DNA of 64,000 nt, from assembly GCA_000953735.1 (NCBI GenBank), contig LN554852.1, positions 1,933,846 to 1,997,845 of the forward strand, in the 5' to 3' direction. This DNA is from Moritella viscosa. GTDB lineage: Bacteria; Pseudomonadota; Gammaproteobacteria; Enterobacterales; Moritellaceae. Numbering within the stretch: position 1 is the stretch's first letter; every line of letters starts with the position of its first letter. Of the stretch, positions 43,432 through 52,779 are shown piece by piece. A program made the position numbers and the translations under genes. The notes beneath the pieces are model-generated. The model was given only the letters and a program-made list of their open reading frames with translations. It ran no database searches and was not told where the DNA came from.

Positions 43432-46400
43432 GTGGCGCATACAGTTTTTGAAAAAAAGGTTCAAACACGAAGGAAGAGAGCATTACTACTCTTAACCTAT
43501 ATTTTATTCATGGTCTTTGGAAATTTATCCTATGCCCTAGATATTATAAGTATTTCTAATGAAAACCTGGATGTAGATAAAGCTGATATTCGTGTTGTAA
43601 CAGATAATACTTCTCGTGTTTCTATCCAGTACGGATTAAATAGTGCCAATATGACAACCAGCCAATGGTCTGAGTCTGGAAAAGAACATATTATCTCATT
43701 GAGGGATCTAAAGTGGGCGGCGGTTTATCATTATAGCGTGATAGTAAAAACCGAACACGACGAACAGATTAGTAGTGGAGATAATTTACTGCGCTTAAAG
43801 AAAACGAGTAATAGTATTCCTATACCTGTAATTGAATCAGTTAGCATTAATGATGTGACCGCAACTAGTGCTACCATCAAGGTCAATGTTGACCGTCCCA
43901 GCAGGCTGTTTATTCGTTACAGACATGGTTCTCGGTACGTTACAGAAACAACTGATTTCACATATAGTTATGAATTTAACCTCGATCAACTGGCAGCAGG
44001 TAAAGTTTACCACTTCCATGTTGTTGCCGAAGGTGAAAATGGGCAAATCATAAAAGATAGGGACCGTTTATTACGCTTATCCTCGAAAACTTATAAAACA
44101 AGAGTACAAATTACTCATCTTAGTGTTATCGAACGTGGCGACGAGTCTGCAACACTAAGCTGGCGAACCAATAAACCAACTACTGGGATGGTCAAATATG
44201 GATTAACAGAAGACTTGGAAGAAGATAGTATTACATTACCATTAGCTAAAGAACACCAAGTTACTATTAATAACTTAAATAACGATACACACTATTTTTA
44301 TAGAGTAGAAGCCAATGTTGATCCTAAGGATACTATTCAATCAAAAATGCAGTCATTTGATACATTAGATTCACAAGAAGGTGAACCAACTATTATCGAA
44401 GTTGACAATGGATACCTTACTGAAGATGGTTTAACAGGGTTTGTAAAAATAACTACCAGTGAAGATACAAAAGTATGGATTGATTATGGGTTTAATCATG
44501 AGAGGACTTACCAGTCAGCCATTTCCGATTTTAACTCAACACATGGTATTGCATTACCATATTTTAGGGCGGAGCGAACTTATCACTATAATATTAATAT
44601 TGAAGATGCTGATGGGAATATTTTTAGAAGCAAGAGAAGGTCTATTAAGTATGATGAAGTAACTGTCATTTCTGATGCGGTTATTACCACCCTGAAGGGG
44701 CATACAATCAACAGTAACCCAGCAGAAGAAATAAGATTATGTAAAAAATTTGATATTGGATCAATAAGAGCTAACAGTAAAGTAAGACTTAATTGTTTAC
44801 TTGACCTGAATGGATTAAGCTATCAATTACCTCCTAATGTAAACCTGCTATCTTATGGCGGTGATATCATTAATGGAACATTAATTTTTGCTGGAGGTAA
44901 AATTGATGGTAAGTTATTGAATTCATCTATTCATATTGGTGGGGACGTCCACTTATCTAATGCTAATTTTGTTTTTGATAACCAGCGTTGGGGGGTTGTT
45001 GAAGGTATTGTTAATAATGAACAGGCAAAGGAAAATACACGTTTATTTCAATATGCCCTTAATCAGGCACACAATGTTCACGCAAATGTATTTCGTATCA
45101 ATAAATTTGATGCTTCGTTCTGGGTTGGTAATTACAAAAAATTTAATAGTACTGAGCTGTCTGGAATTACACTGCCATCGAATATCAAACTATCAATGAG
45201 ACATGACACTATTTTAAGAACACAAGCGAATGGTTATGCGCGTTATGCATTACTGGGTCTCTATAATGCAGATAATGTTACCATAGAAGGTGGTGTGCTA
45301 ATTGGTGATCGTGATACACATGATTACAAGGACCCTCAGTCTCCAAAGCCGTATTGGGGACATTTAATGAAAATTGGTGGTAGTCGAAATGTTACTATTA
45401 AAGGGGTCACATTTAAAAATGCAACTGCTGACGGTCTTTCTATTCATTCCCTTGGAACTTATAAACGTACGGGGAGCATTGAGACTAAAAATATTTTGGT
45501 TACTGATTGTTTATTTGATAATAACCGAAGACTAGGAACTGCGATTACATCAGGTAGTGAAATTATTGTTGAACATAATACATATCTAAATTCAGGGCAG
45601 CCATCTGAGGCATCTGAGAGCGTTTCTCCTGCTTGGGCAATTGATATTGAAGGTGGATATAAGGATCATGAATATTTGGAGCGTCCTTACAACATAACTA
45701 TTCGTAATAATATAGAGCGTAATAGTTACCGTGGAGCTTTTATTGGGGCGATTGGAGATGGGATTACCATCGAAAATAACAATACGGAAAATACCATCGC
45801 TCTTGGTTCAGTATTTAATTCAAAAGCATTCAATAATACGATCACAAGAGATCTAAACAAAGAGTACCTTAATCCAAATGGTCTATCGGTCGCTTATGAC
45901 GGAGAAAAAATGTTTTATCCTACAGAGGAAGTGGTCGGTAATAATGAAGTTTATAATAATAAGTTAATAAGGGCTAGAATGTACATTTCTGGGTCAGGTA
46001 ATTCTATTTTTAATAATAGTATTTCTAATTCACTTACTGGAATTACGATACAAAAAGCAAAAAATGCCGAAATATATAATAATAGCGTTCATTCAAATGT
46101 AGAAAACTCAATTGGTCTTTCTGCACGTGACAGTATAAATAATGTGAATGTTTATGATAATGATTTTAATATTGAGGGTCTTGCTATAAGATTCATTAGT
46201 ATTAATGAGAAACTTGGACATGAAAATTTTAGTATGTACTTAAATAACAATCGCTTTACTTCGTCTGGGTACAATAAAGCAGCGTCTGTAAGTAGGTCAC
46301 GTAATGTTTATTTTAATGAGAATAATTTTAGCAATATTGGCTTTATAATGTATACTTCAGATAATATTCAATTAATTGGCAATAGGGTAGAGACAAAAAC

Positions 46401-46545
46401 TCGTATTGGTCTTCAGATTGAAGAGGGAAATGAGCAGATTAAATTACACGATAACCTTGTTATCCATCCTGAAAAGAAAAAGTGTATCAGAAACCTTAGT
46501 GAACAAATACCTGATATTAAAAATAATGTTTGTATGGGCATTTAG
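43432..46545 (+). CDS. Large secreted protein with Fn3-like modules and a right-handed beta-helix
   Basis: A 1037-residue exported protein. A signal peptide ends near FGNLSYA. Residues about 35-420 hold four Fn3/purple-acid-phosphatase-N-like modules with repeated patterns such as ESATLSWRTNKPTTGMVKYGL and HYFYRVEA. Residues about 480-1037 form a parallel beta-helix of the pectate-lyase/NosD type, with many NVTIEGG, NVTIKGVTFKNATADGLSI and NSIFNNSISNSLTGITI turns and asparagine ladders. It may be a polysaccharide lyase, epimerase or surface adhesin; catalytic residues are not identified. The start is GTG at 43432 behind GGAG. A terminator hairpin follows. It is alone, with no secretion genes near. 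Confidence 0.82.
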   Translation: MAHTVFEKKVQTRRKRALLLLTYILFMVFGNLSYALDIISISNENLDVDKADIRVVTDNTSRVSIQYGLNSANMTTSQWSESGKEHIISLRDLKWAAVYHYSVIVKTEHDEQISSGDNLLRLKKTSNSIPIPVIESVSINDVTATSATIKVNVDRPSRLFIRYRHGSRYVTETTDFTYSYEFNLDQLAAGKVYHFHVVAEGENGQIIKDRDRLLRLSSKTYKTRVQITHLSVIERGDESATLSWRTNKPTTGMVKYGLTEDLEEDSITLPLAKEHQVTINNLNNDTHYFYRVEANVDPKDTIQSKMQSFDTLDSQEGEPTIIEVDNGYLTEDGLTGFVKITTSEDTKVWIDYGFNHERTYQSAISDFNSTHGIALPYFRAERTYHYNINIEDADGNIFRSKRRSIKYDEVTVISDAVITTLKGHTINSNPAEEIRLCKKFDIGSIRANSKVRLNCLLDLNGLSYQLPPNVNLLSYGGDIINGTLIFAGGKIDGKLLNSSIHIGGDVHLSNANFVFDNQRWGVVEGIVNNEQAKENTRLFQYALNQAHNVHANVFRINKFDASFWVGNYKKFNSTELSGITLPSNIKLSMRHDTILRTQANGYARYALLGLYNADNVTIEGGVLIGDRDTHDYKDPQSPKPYWGHLMKIGGSRNVTIKGVTFKNATADGLSIHSLGTYKRTGSIETKNILVTDCLFDNNRRLGTAITSGSEIIVEHNTYLNSGQPSEASESVSPAWAIDIEGGYKDHEYLERPYNITIRNNIERNSYRGAFIGAIGDGITIENNNTENTIALGSVFNSKAFNNTITRDLNKEYLNPNGLSVAYDGEKMFYPTEEVVGNNEVYNNKLIRARMYISGSGNSIFNNSISNSLTGITIQKAKNAEIYNNSVHSNVENSIGLSARDSINNVNVYDNDFNIEGLAIRFISINEKLGHENFSMYLNNNRFTSSGYNKAASVSRSRNVYFNENNFSNIGFIMYTSDNIQLIGNRVETKTRIGLQIEEGNEQIKLHDNLVIHPEKKKCIRNLSEQIPDIKNNVCMGI

Positions 46546-46573
46546 ATTCAAACGTTAGTGAAATGCTTAGAGT

Positions 46574-46607
46574 AAATGGCGAAATAGGTATTGTCCATCG
46601 CCATTTT
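46574..46607 (+). terminator. Hairpin terminator of the beta-helix gene
   Basis: AAATGGCGA at 46574-46582 pairs with TCGCCATTT at 46598-46606, followed by T residues; 29 bp after the stop. Confidence 0.7.
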
Positions 46608-47174
46608 ATCGGCATATATCTGTGGCCTAAAAATGAGCAATATATGTGATTTTCTCCACCAATGCGCCTTGCGCCAATATCTACTATTGCATATCGTACA
46701 ATCACTGAGTCGATTCTCCCTTAAAAATATTTTGTTAGCTCAATCATGCGCTGTGTGATTGAGCATCACCGCAAGAACCCGAAAAATAGCTCGACGACCA
46801 TGATGCACCTTCCATATTTACCCAATAAATGGACAGACGTTGTTAGTTGGAACTGGTAGGGGTTATGCTGAATTTGTTGTTGGAACATTGTCTTTTGGTG
46901 CAACTCCTATGAAGATGAAAGCTCGTTTTGTTGTAGAGTGTGAATTATATCAAGACGGAAAAGTAATAAGGAAAATGATACAAGAGTTTTATGAAGAGAG
47001 AAATATTTCTGTACTTTCAGATACACAGAAATACAAAAAAAGGCGACAAAGAAAATAGCTGAATTTAGTTGTAATTTTGTACGTAGTTGAACCTTAGAAA
47101 CATAATAAATAAGAATATATGCCACGTTACATTTGGCGGTTTTACTGTGTTATGTTTAAAAAGTTGGAGGTTTT
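46608..47174. other. Intergenic region with decayed sequence
   Basis: A perfect 9-bp hairpin (GCTCAATCA with TGATTGAGC) lies at about 46738-46764. A frame with TTG start at 46840-47058 would give a 72-residue basic protein ending QKYKKRRQRK, but it has no ribosome site and no recognised family, so it may be a gene remnant. Confidence 0.45.
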
Positions 47175-47669
47175 GTGAAATTTAATTTAATTGAAAATAT
47201 AAGCATCGCAACAGCTACTATTGCCCTCGGCATTATGGCTGGTTTCTTTTGGACATATACATTTAATGTAAACCTAGCAATGTTGAATGTAGATGGTAAA
47301 ACGTATGCTGAGGTGCAATCTCTATTTAATGAAAATGTCCGACATTTTATGTTCTTTGCCTTTTTCTTTGGTGCGGGGGCCATTTCATTTTTAGCTGCCG
47401 CTATTAATTATAGACATATAGGGCATATTAGTTTCTGGCTAATCTCTATAGCTGCGCTTATCTATATTTTGGGTATTATAGTGTTTACGGCAAAAGTAAA
47501 CTTGCCTTTAAATTATTATACTGAGTCATGGAATCCATCTGATTTACCAGTCGATTGGGAAATGGTAAGGGACTCATGGAATCAGGCGAACACGATACGT
47601 GTTGGTACTTCATTTACAGCGTTTGTGTTGGGAGTGTGTGCTTTATGTGTAAGGTGCAGCACTAAATAA
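47175..47669 (+). CDS. DUF1772 (anthrone oxygenase-like) membrane protein
   Basis: A 164-residue protein with four membrane helices. The pattern IATATIALGIMAGFFWTYTFNVNLAML at the N terminus and WEMVRDSWNQANTIRVGTSFTAFV at the end fits DUF1772, a family that includes fungal anthrone oxygenases but is mostly of unknown function in bacteria. The start is GTG at 47175 behind TTGGAGG. It stands alone between non-coding stretches that hold copies of a degenerate direct repeat. No catalytic proposal. Confidence 0.8.
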   Translation: MKFNLIENISIATATIALGIMAGFFWTYTFNVNLAMLNVDGKTYAEVQSLFNENVRHFMFFAFFFGAGAISFLAAAINYRHIGHISFWLISIAALIYILGIIVFTAKVNLPLNYYTESWNPSDLPVDWEMVRDSWNQANTIRVGTSFTAFVLGVCALCVRCSTK

Positions 47670-48015
47670 TATAACAGTTAAGCCTGTTGGACGCACAAAA
47701 ATGTAGACATAACCTCTTAAATCGAGTGATATTGTCCGTGATTATGAGCGTCATTGGGCTTCTATCCACTATATTTTCTGTAATACAAATTTTGCCCTTT
47801 AAACCTCAAGACCTAAGCTTATTCTATCCAACATTGAGTTAGCTGATAAGCCCAACTTAGTCTGTCCCAAAGTTACTTAGATCTATCACTCAATTATGCG
47901 AACCTTGATCTTATTATACGTTTAATTGTGTGCAATTTGATTTTGCACAACATTTGTATCGTTGAACAAGGTTATTGTGAGCGTTAATTTGTAGACTTAA
48001 AAAGGAAATATTTAT
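47670..48015. other. Intergenic region before the nnrU-like gene
   Basis: Contains copy 2 of the degenerate direct repeat (47735-47945) and an inverted repeat TGTGCAA (47929-47935) / TTGCACA (47943-47949) that could be an operator about 70 bp before the nnrU-like start. No gene seen. Confidence 0.55.
47735..47945 (+). repeat. Degenerate long direct repeat, copy 2
   Basis: Partner of 43030-43197. Its open frame reads SVIGLLSTIFSVIQILPFK followed by PQDLSLFYPTLS and a stop. The conserved end LFYPxL in both copies suggests a shared coding origin. Confidence 0.55.
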
Positions 48016-48585
48016 ATGTTGAGTTTAATCTTAGGCTTATTCCTATTTCTCGGAATTCATTCAATATCTATCATTGCTGAAGACTTCAGAAACAGTATGG
48101 CAGCAAAGAGCGAGAATGGATGGAAAGCTATCTACTCCCTTATATCCGTTGTTGGTATCGTATTTATCGCTAAGGGGTATACTGCACTTCGGTTAGAGCC
48201 TGTACTTCTGTACGTACCACCTTACTGGTTAAAACATCTGACTTACTCGTTGATGCTGCCAGCTATGGTACTTTTTTTAGCTCCCTACCTACCAGGGAAA
48301 ATAAAGCAAATAACCAAGCATCCCCAGCTAATTGCTGTGAAACTATGGGCAATCAGTCATCTACTGGTAAATGGCATGCTGGCCGATGTAATACTTTTCG
48401 GAGCATTTTTAATCTGGGCTGGTGCTGCCAGAGTATCGATGAAGAAAAGAACACCACGCGTGGTCCCTGGACTTAAAGTAAACGGAATAAATGACATTAT
48501 TGCTATCATTCTTGGTGTGGTTTTAACAGGTTTGTTTATATTTTATCTGCACGAGTTATTGATTGGCATGCCATTGGCAACTTGA
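48016..48585 (+). CDS. NnrU-family membrane protein
   Basis: A 189-residue polytopic membrane protein of the NnrU family. Features are LFLGIHSISIIAEDFRNSMAAK, a second helix with ISVVGIVFIAKGYTALR, LWAISHLLVNGMLADVILFGAFLIWAG and a final helix. NnrU was first linked to nitric oxide/nitrite respiration; a quinone or heme-linked redox role has been suggested for relatives such as isoprenoid-related Z-ISO. A pseudoazurin at 37784 is the only other denitrification-type gene here, so a link is weak. AAAGGAAA precedes the ATG. Confidence 0.88.
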   Translation: MLSLILGLFLFLGIHSISIIAEDFRNSMAAKSENGWKAIYSLISVVGIVFIAKGYTALRLEPVLLYVPPYWLKHLTYSLMLPAMVLFLAPYLPGKIKQITKHPQLIAVKLWAISHLLVNGMLADVILFGAFLIWAGAARVSMKKRTPRVVPGLKVNGINDIIAIILGVVLTGLFIFYLHELLIGMPLAT

Positions 48586-48728
48586 GATATAAACCGATGA
48601 AAACCGGATCTTATCAGGGCTTAGTTGTTTTATATGCGTACGAGAGGAAGAATAACAGGGTCTAAACTATCAGTTAAAACCCTGTTACGATCTGTGCGGG
48701 AAATCGCTATGCTTTGAATGGCAAGGTC

Positions 48729-48977
48729 TTAGTGTTTCGTTTGCACACCGTTACGTACCATTTCTTTACCGTGTTCATAAACGTCTTCTGTCACATAGCG
48801 AGCTAAAAGTAGACCTTGGTTATCATCAAATACAGCAACAAAATGGCGGCCATCTTTAGTATTTGTTGCCATGCCTATGCCTGCAACACCTTGTAGACCC
48901 AAGCCACCGTTTTCAATACTTAGTAAAAAACGCTCTAGTTCTTCTAAATTATCAATGACATCATGTTCGTTATTCAT
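48729..48977 (-). CDS. Small conserved-looking protein, unknown
   Basis: An 82-residue soluble protein beginning MNNEHDVIDNLEELERFLLSIENGG, then a glycine-rich GLGLQGVAGIGMATN and a beta-like segment HFVAVFDDNQGLLLARYVTEDVYEHGKEMV. No family is recognised. A purine-poor leader precedes it, but the composition and the defined strand/helix pattern argue for a real gene. It is divergent from etfB by 240 bp and not linked to other genes. Confidence 0.55.
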   Translation of the reverse strand: MNNEHDVIDNLEELERFLLSIENGGLGLQGVAGIGMATNTKDGRHFVAVFDDNQGLLLARYVTEDVYEHGKEMVRNGVQTKH

Positions 48978-49220
48978 CTGTTTAATACTCTTTGTTTCTA
49001 CCTGCTCACAGGGAGCAAAGCCACTCGTTATAATATGTTGCGTACTTTACAGATTATAACCGATGATTTAAACCCTTGCTGTATTTTTAATCTTTGATGC
49101 TTAAGCTGTAATTGAGTAATTTGCCATACCCCATAACACCACTATTCTTAATGCATAATTGTTTGATTTATTAAACACAAACAGGTGATTCAATAAACAT
49201 AAGTACGTCGTGGGGAAGTT

Positions 49221-49973
49221 ATGAAGATACTGGTCGCGGTGAAGCGGGTTGTCGATCATAAGGTCAACGTCAGGGTTAAAGCGGATGAAACGGGTATTGA
49301 AGACGCGAATGTAAAAATGGCAATCAACCCATTTTGTGAAATTGCGATAGAACAAGCGGTACGTTTTAAAGAGCAGGGCTCAGCTGACGAAGTTGTCTTG
49401 GTTTGCATCGGTCCCAAATCTGCGGATGTGCAATTACGGGCTGGATTAGCCTTGGGCGCAGATCGTGCAATACTGGTTCGAACCGATGAAGAAGTTCAAT
49501 CCCTTGATGTCGCAAAACTACTGCATAAAGTAGTGCAAGAAGAGTTACCTGATCTCGTCCTACTGGGTAAACAAGCCATTGATACCGACAATAACCAAAC
49601 TGGACAAATGTTAGCGGCACTAACCAATATGCCACAAGGCACCTTTGCTTCTGATATCGTTTTTACCGTCCCGAATACAGTTAAAGTAACCCGAGAAGTT
49701 GATGGTGGTTTAGTCACATTAGCCTTGATTTTACCTGCTGTTATTACTGTCGATTTACGTTTAAATACACCCCGGTACGCCTCGCTACCTAATATCATGA
49801 AAGCGAAACGGAAAGTCATCAAGATGACATCTCCTGAGTCTTTGGGGGTTGGCTTATCCCCACGGCTGGTTACGCTTAAAGTCGAATCGCCTCCAGTACG
49901 TCAAGCCGGGATTAAAGTAGCTGATGTCGCAGAGCTGGTGGACAAATTACAACAGCAAGCGAAGGTGATTTAA
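49221..49973 (+). CDS. etfB: Electron transfer flavoprotein beta subunit
   Basis: A 250-residue ETF beta subunit, which binds AMP and carries electrons with the alpha subunit. It starts MKILVAVKRVVDHKVNVRV and contains MAINPFCEIAIEQAVRFKEQG, LLGKQAIDTDNNQTGQMLAAL and the signature VDLRLNTPRYASLPNIMKAKRK. Its stop abuts the etfA start without a gap, so the two are translated together. ETF collects electrons from acyl-CoA dehydrogenases such as the isovaleryl enzyme at 61938 and gives them to the ETF-quinone oxidoreductase at 17010. GGGGAAG precedes the start. Confidence 0.95.
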   Translation: MKILVAVKRVVDHKVNVRVKADETGIEDANVKMAINPFCEIAIEQAVRFKEQGSADEVVLVCIGPKSADVQLRAGLALGADRAILVRTDEEVQSLDVAKLLHKVVQEELPDLVLLGKQAIDTDNNQTGQMLAALTNMPQGTFASDIVFTVPNTVKVTREVDGGLVTLALILPAVITVDLRLNTPRYASLPNIMKAKRKVIKMTSPESLGVGLSPRLVTLKVESPPVRQAGIKVADVAELVDKLQQQAKVI

Positions 49974-51008
49974 ATGGCGATATTGATAATAGCAGAACAT
50001 GACAACCATACACTGCAAGCCACGACGCTCAGTGTATTGACTGCGGCATCTGAGATAGTAGCGCATACCAATGATACGGAGTTGCACTTGCTTATTATCG
50101 GGTATGAATGTCAGTCTGTAGTTGCTATCGCGCAGGGCATCACGGGGTTGAGTAAAATATTGGTCGCTGATCATCAGGTTTATCAATATCCCTTAGCTGA
50201 GAATATTGCGCCGTTAATTGTTTCGTTAGTGCGAGAGCAAGGGAACTGCCACGATGAAAATAAAGATAATGTTAAGACACAATATAGCCATATAATGACA
50301 TCTGCTGGAACCACAGGTAAAGACTATCAGCCCAGAGTTGCGGCCTTGCTAGATGTTGCGCAGATTTCAGATATCATCAGGGTTGAATCCGCAGATACCT
50401 TTGAACGACTTATCTATGCGGGTAAAGCCATTGTAACGGTAAAATCGAGCGATATAATCAAGGTTTTAACTGTGCGTAGTAGTGCGTTTTCAGCAGCGTT
50501 ATTAACTGTAGATTCGTTAGTAAAGGCGTCGTTAGAAATTGAGAACCAAGTGCCTGTTGTCGAGTTAGCTGCGCAAGCGGATAGTGGAAAATCGGCGTTT
50601 ATTAAAGCGGAATTAACGCAGTCTTCTCGACCAGAATTAACGACTGCTAAGGTTGTTATTTCGGGTGGGAGAGGGATGCAAAATGCCGATAACTTTGAAC
50701 TACTTTACACACTAGCAGAGCAATTAAATGCGGCAATAGGCGCTAGTCGTGCGGCGGTCGATGCTGGGTTTGTGGCGAATGATTTACAGATAGGGCAAAC
50801 AGGTAAAATTGTTGCCCCCGATCTGTACATTGCCGTGGGCATATCAGGTGCGATCCAACATGTTGCGGGTATCACTGGTAGCAAGGTAATTGTCGCCATC
50901 AATAACGATCCTGACGCCCCGATCTTTGATGTGGCAGACTATTGCTTAGTTGCTGACTTGTTCGAAGTACTGCCTGAATTAACCGCTGTGTTAAAGGCGA
51001 AGAATTAG
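49974..51008 (+). CDS. etfA: Electron transfer flavoprotein alpha subunit
   Basis: A 344-residue ETF alpha subunit. The C-terminal FAD-binding domain shows the family signature region: [63 protein letters not shown], and [24 protein letters not shown]. It is about 30 residues longer than the usual 310, with an insertion around residues 80-105 ([16 protein letters not shown]). The start directly follows the etfB stop. With EtfB it forms the soluble electron carrier of fatty-acid and leucine breakdown. Confidence 0.95.
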   Translation: MAILIIAEHDNHTLQATTLSVLTAASEIVAHTNDTELHLLIIGYECQSVVAIAQGITGLSKILVADHQVYQYPLAENIAPLIVSLVREQGNCHDENKDNVKTQYSHIMTSAGTTGKDYQPRVAALLDVAQISDIIRVESADTFERLIYAGKAIVTVKSSDIIKVLTVRSSAFSAALLTVDSLVKASLEIENQVPVVELAAQADSGKSAFIKAELTQSSRPELTTAKVVISGGRGMQNADNFELLYTLAEQLNAAIGASRAAVDAGFVANDLQIGQTGKIVAPDLYIAVGISGAIQHVAGITGSKVIVAINNDPDAPIFDVADYCLVADLFEVLPELTAVLKAKN

Positions 51009-51116
51009 CTACCATTTTATAAACGATAGCTAAGATTTTGATGAACAATAATGGTGGTTAAATATGAACAAGTATTTTAGTCAATAAGAATAACACTTGT
51101 TACTTATGTAATACGA

Positions 51117-52334
51117 TCACTCAAATTTATAAGATTCAGGTACGACAACAATACCCCGTTCTGAAATGGTGAATCGCGCGGCGTCTTCTGCTTTGTTCAC
51201 CCCTATTTTTGTTCTCGGTGGGATTTTTACATGTTTGTCGATAATACAATTCTGTAGCTGACTGTATTCGCCGACTTCAACATCATCAAACAAGATACTG
51301 GCAGACACGGTTGCTCCGTCTTTGATTTTGACATTCGACGATAGTACCGAATTTTGTACTGAACCACCTGTTATAAGTACACCGTTAGAAATAAGTGAAT
51401 TGATAAATATCCCTTCATTACCGGTTTCCGATGCTGTCGTTCTTGCTGGTGGTAATTGTGGTTCGTAGGTTCTAATTCCCCAGTCGCGTTGGTACAAATC
51501 GATGGGTGAAACGGGTTGTAGCAAGTCCATATTGGCTTGATATAACGAATCGATGGTGCCTACATCACGCCAGTAAGCATCCTCGGTAACACGCCCAGTC
51601 GAACCGCCAAATTGGTGCGCGTAGACTTTTTCTTTATCAATTAGTCTTGGAATAATATCTTTACCAAAATCGTGGTTAGAATTGAGGTTATCTGCGTCTT
51701 TTTCTAACGCATCAATTAACGCATCAGTAGTGAAAATATAGATGCCCATCGACGCTAAGCTATTCTCTGGGTCATTGGGAAGTGGAACTGGATGTTCGGA
51801 TTTATCTGAAAATTCGATAATTTTTTGGTTTTCGTCGATCGTCATTACACCGAATTTTTTCGCTTCTGTAACGGGTACTTCCATGCAGGCTATGCTTAAA
51901 TCAGCGCCTATTTCCTTATGGCGTTGCAGCATGGGTGCATAATCCATTCGGTAGATATGATCGCCAGAGAGAACAACGACATACTTAGCTTCGCTACGTG
52001 ATAACAACCATAAGTTTTGATAGATGGCATCTGCCGTGCCGCTATACCACTTGTCGCCTTTACGCATTTGCGGTGGAACAACGGTAATGTATTCACCCAA
52101 CTCTGGGTTGAAGATAGACCAGCCATCACGTAAATGTTTCTGCAATGAATGGGACTTATATTGGGTCAATACCAGAATTCGTCTTAGACCAGAGTGAAGG
52201 CAATTGGTTAAGGTAAAGTCAATGATTCGATATTTTCCACCGAAAGGCACAGCGGGTTTTGCTCTGTTATCGGTGAGTGGAGCAAGGCGTGCCCCCATTC
52301 CCCCTGCGAGGACTACCGTTAATGTATCTTTCAT
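51117..52334 (-). CDS. glgC: Glucose-1-phosphate adenylyltransferase
   Basis: A 405-residue ADP-glucose pyrophosphorylase that starts glycogen synthesis: glucose 1-phosphate plus ATP to ADP-glucose. The nucleotidyl site is VVLAGGMGARLAPLTDNRAKPAVPFGGKYRIIDF; then RKGDKWYSGTADAIYQNL, VVVLSGDHIYRMDYA and a C-terminal left-handed beta-helix (GGSVQNSVLSSNVKIKDGATV). The regulatory arginine/lysine region near the N terminus is present. The ATG at 52334, preceded by AGGGAG, gives the family start MKDTLTVVLAGG. No other glg gene is adjacent; the pullulanase at 20052 acts on related glucans. Confidence 0.95.
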   Translation of the reverse strand: MKDTLTVVLAGGMGARLAPLTDNRAKPAVPFGGKYRIIDFTLTNCLHSGLRRILVLTQYKSHSLQKHLRDGWSIFNPELGEYITVVPPQMRKGDKWYSGTADAIYQNLWLLSRSEAKYVVVLSGDHIYRMDYAPMLQRHKEIGADLSIACMEVPVTEAKKFGVMTIDENQKIIEFSDKSEHPVPLPNDPENSLASMGIYIFTTDALIDALEKDADNLNSNHDFGKDIIPRLIDKEKVYAHQFGGSTGRVTEDAYWRDVGTIDSLYQANMDLLQPVSPIDLYQRDWGIRTYEPQLPPARTTASETGNEGIFINSLISNGVLITGGSVQNSVLSSNVKIKDGATVSASILFDDVEVGEYSQLQNCIIDKHVKIPPRTKIGVNKAEDAARFTISERGIVVVPESYKFE

Positions 52335-52779
52335 TTCAATCACTCCCTAATTCTTCTTATTCAAGTAGTTACGGGTTGTATGTCCTATTTATATCAAAAA
52401 CCGAGCCAAAAGTTAAATATTTGATATATAAAAGCAATTCTAAATGGGTAGATTTTGTTTCACCATTTTACAGCATTGTTAAATGCTCGCTGCACCAAAT
52501 GAATGCGTATTTTTTGATAGTTTTTAACTATTAAACTTTAAGATTAAACCCTTTTTTCTTTATATAAAAATAGTTGTAATCTGGTTTTATTGTTTTAGGT
52601 CTAAGTGACTAAAATTAAAAAATGTTATTAATTGTTGACGTTAGTGGAATGAGCACTAGGTTTGCAATAGGACATAACAAGTAAATAACATATAAAAAGT
52701 CATTTACATTAAATCAATAGAAGTAATAGAAGCAATAGAAGTCTATTTATAAAATAATAAGTAATAGAAGGAATTAGTG
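52335..52779. other. Divergent glgC/katA region
   Basis: This region of 445 bp between divergent genes has no open gene. Near katA it holds a 9-bp tandem repeat (52715-52741). No OxyR site could be identified by eye. Confidence 0.5.
52715..52741. repeat. 9-bp tandem repeat upstream of katA
   Basis: Three copies of (C/T)AATAGAAG in a row and a fourth at 52762-52770, where it contains part of the katA ribosome site. Confidence 0.9.

Noticed and set aside
43201-43464. Minus-strand frame with MYFYVFLCIFMYFYVFLC-like repeats
   Set aside because: It is only the translation of the 10-bp A-tract repeat.
46840-47058. TTG-started 72-codon frame
   Set aside because: No ribosome site and no recognisable family; mentioned only as possible remnant.
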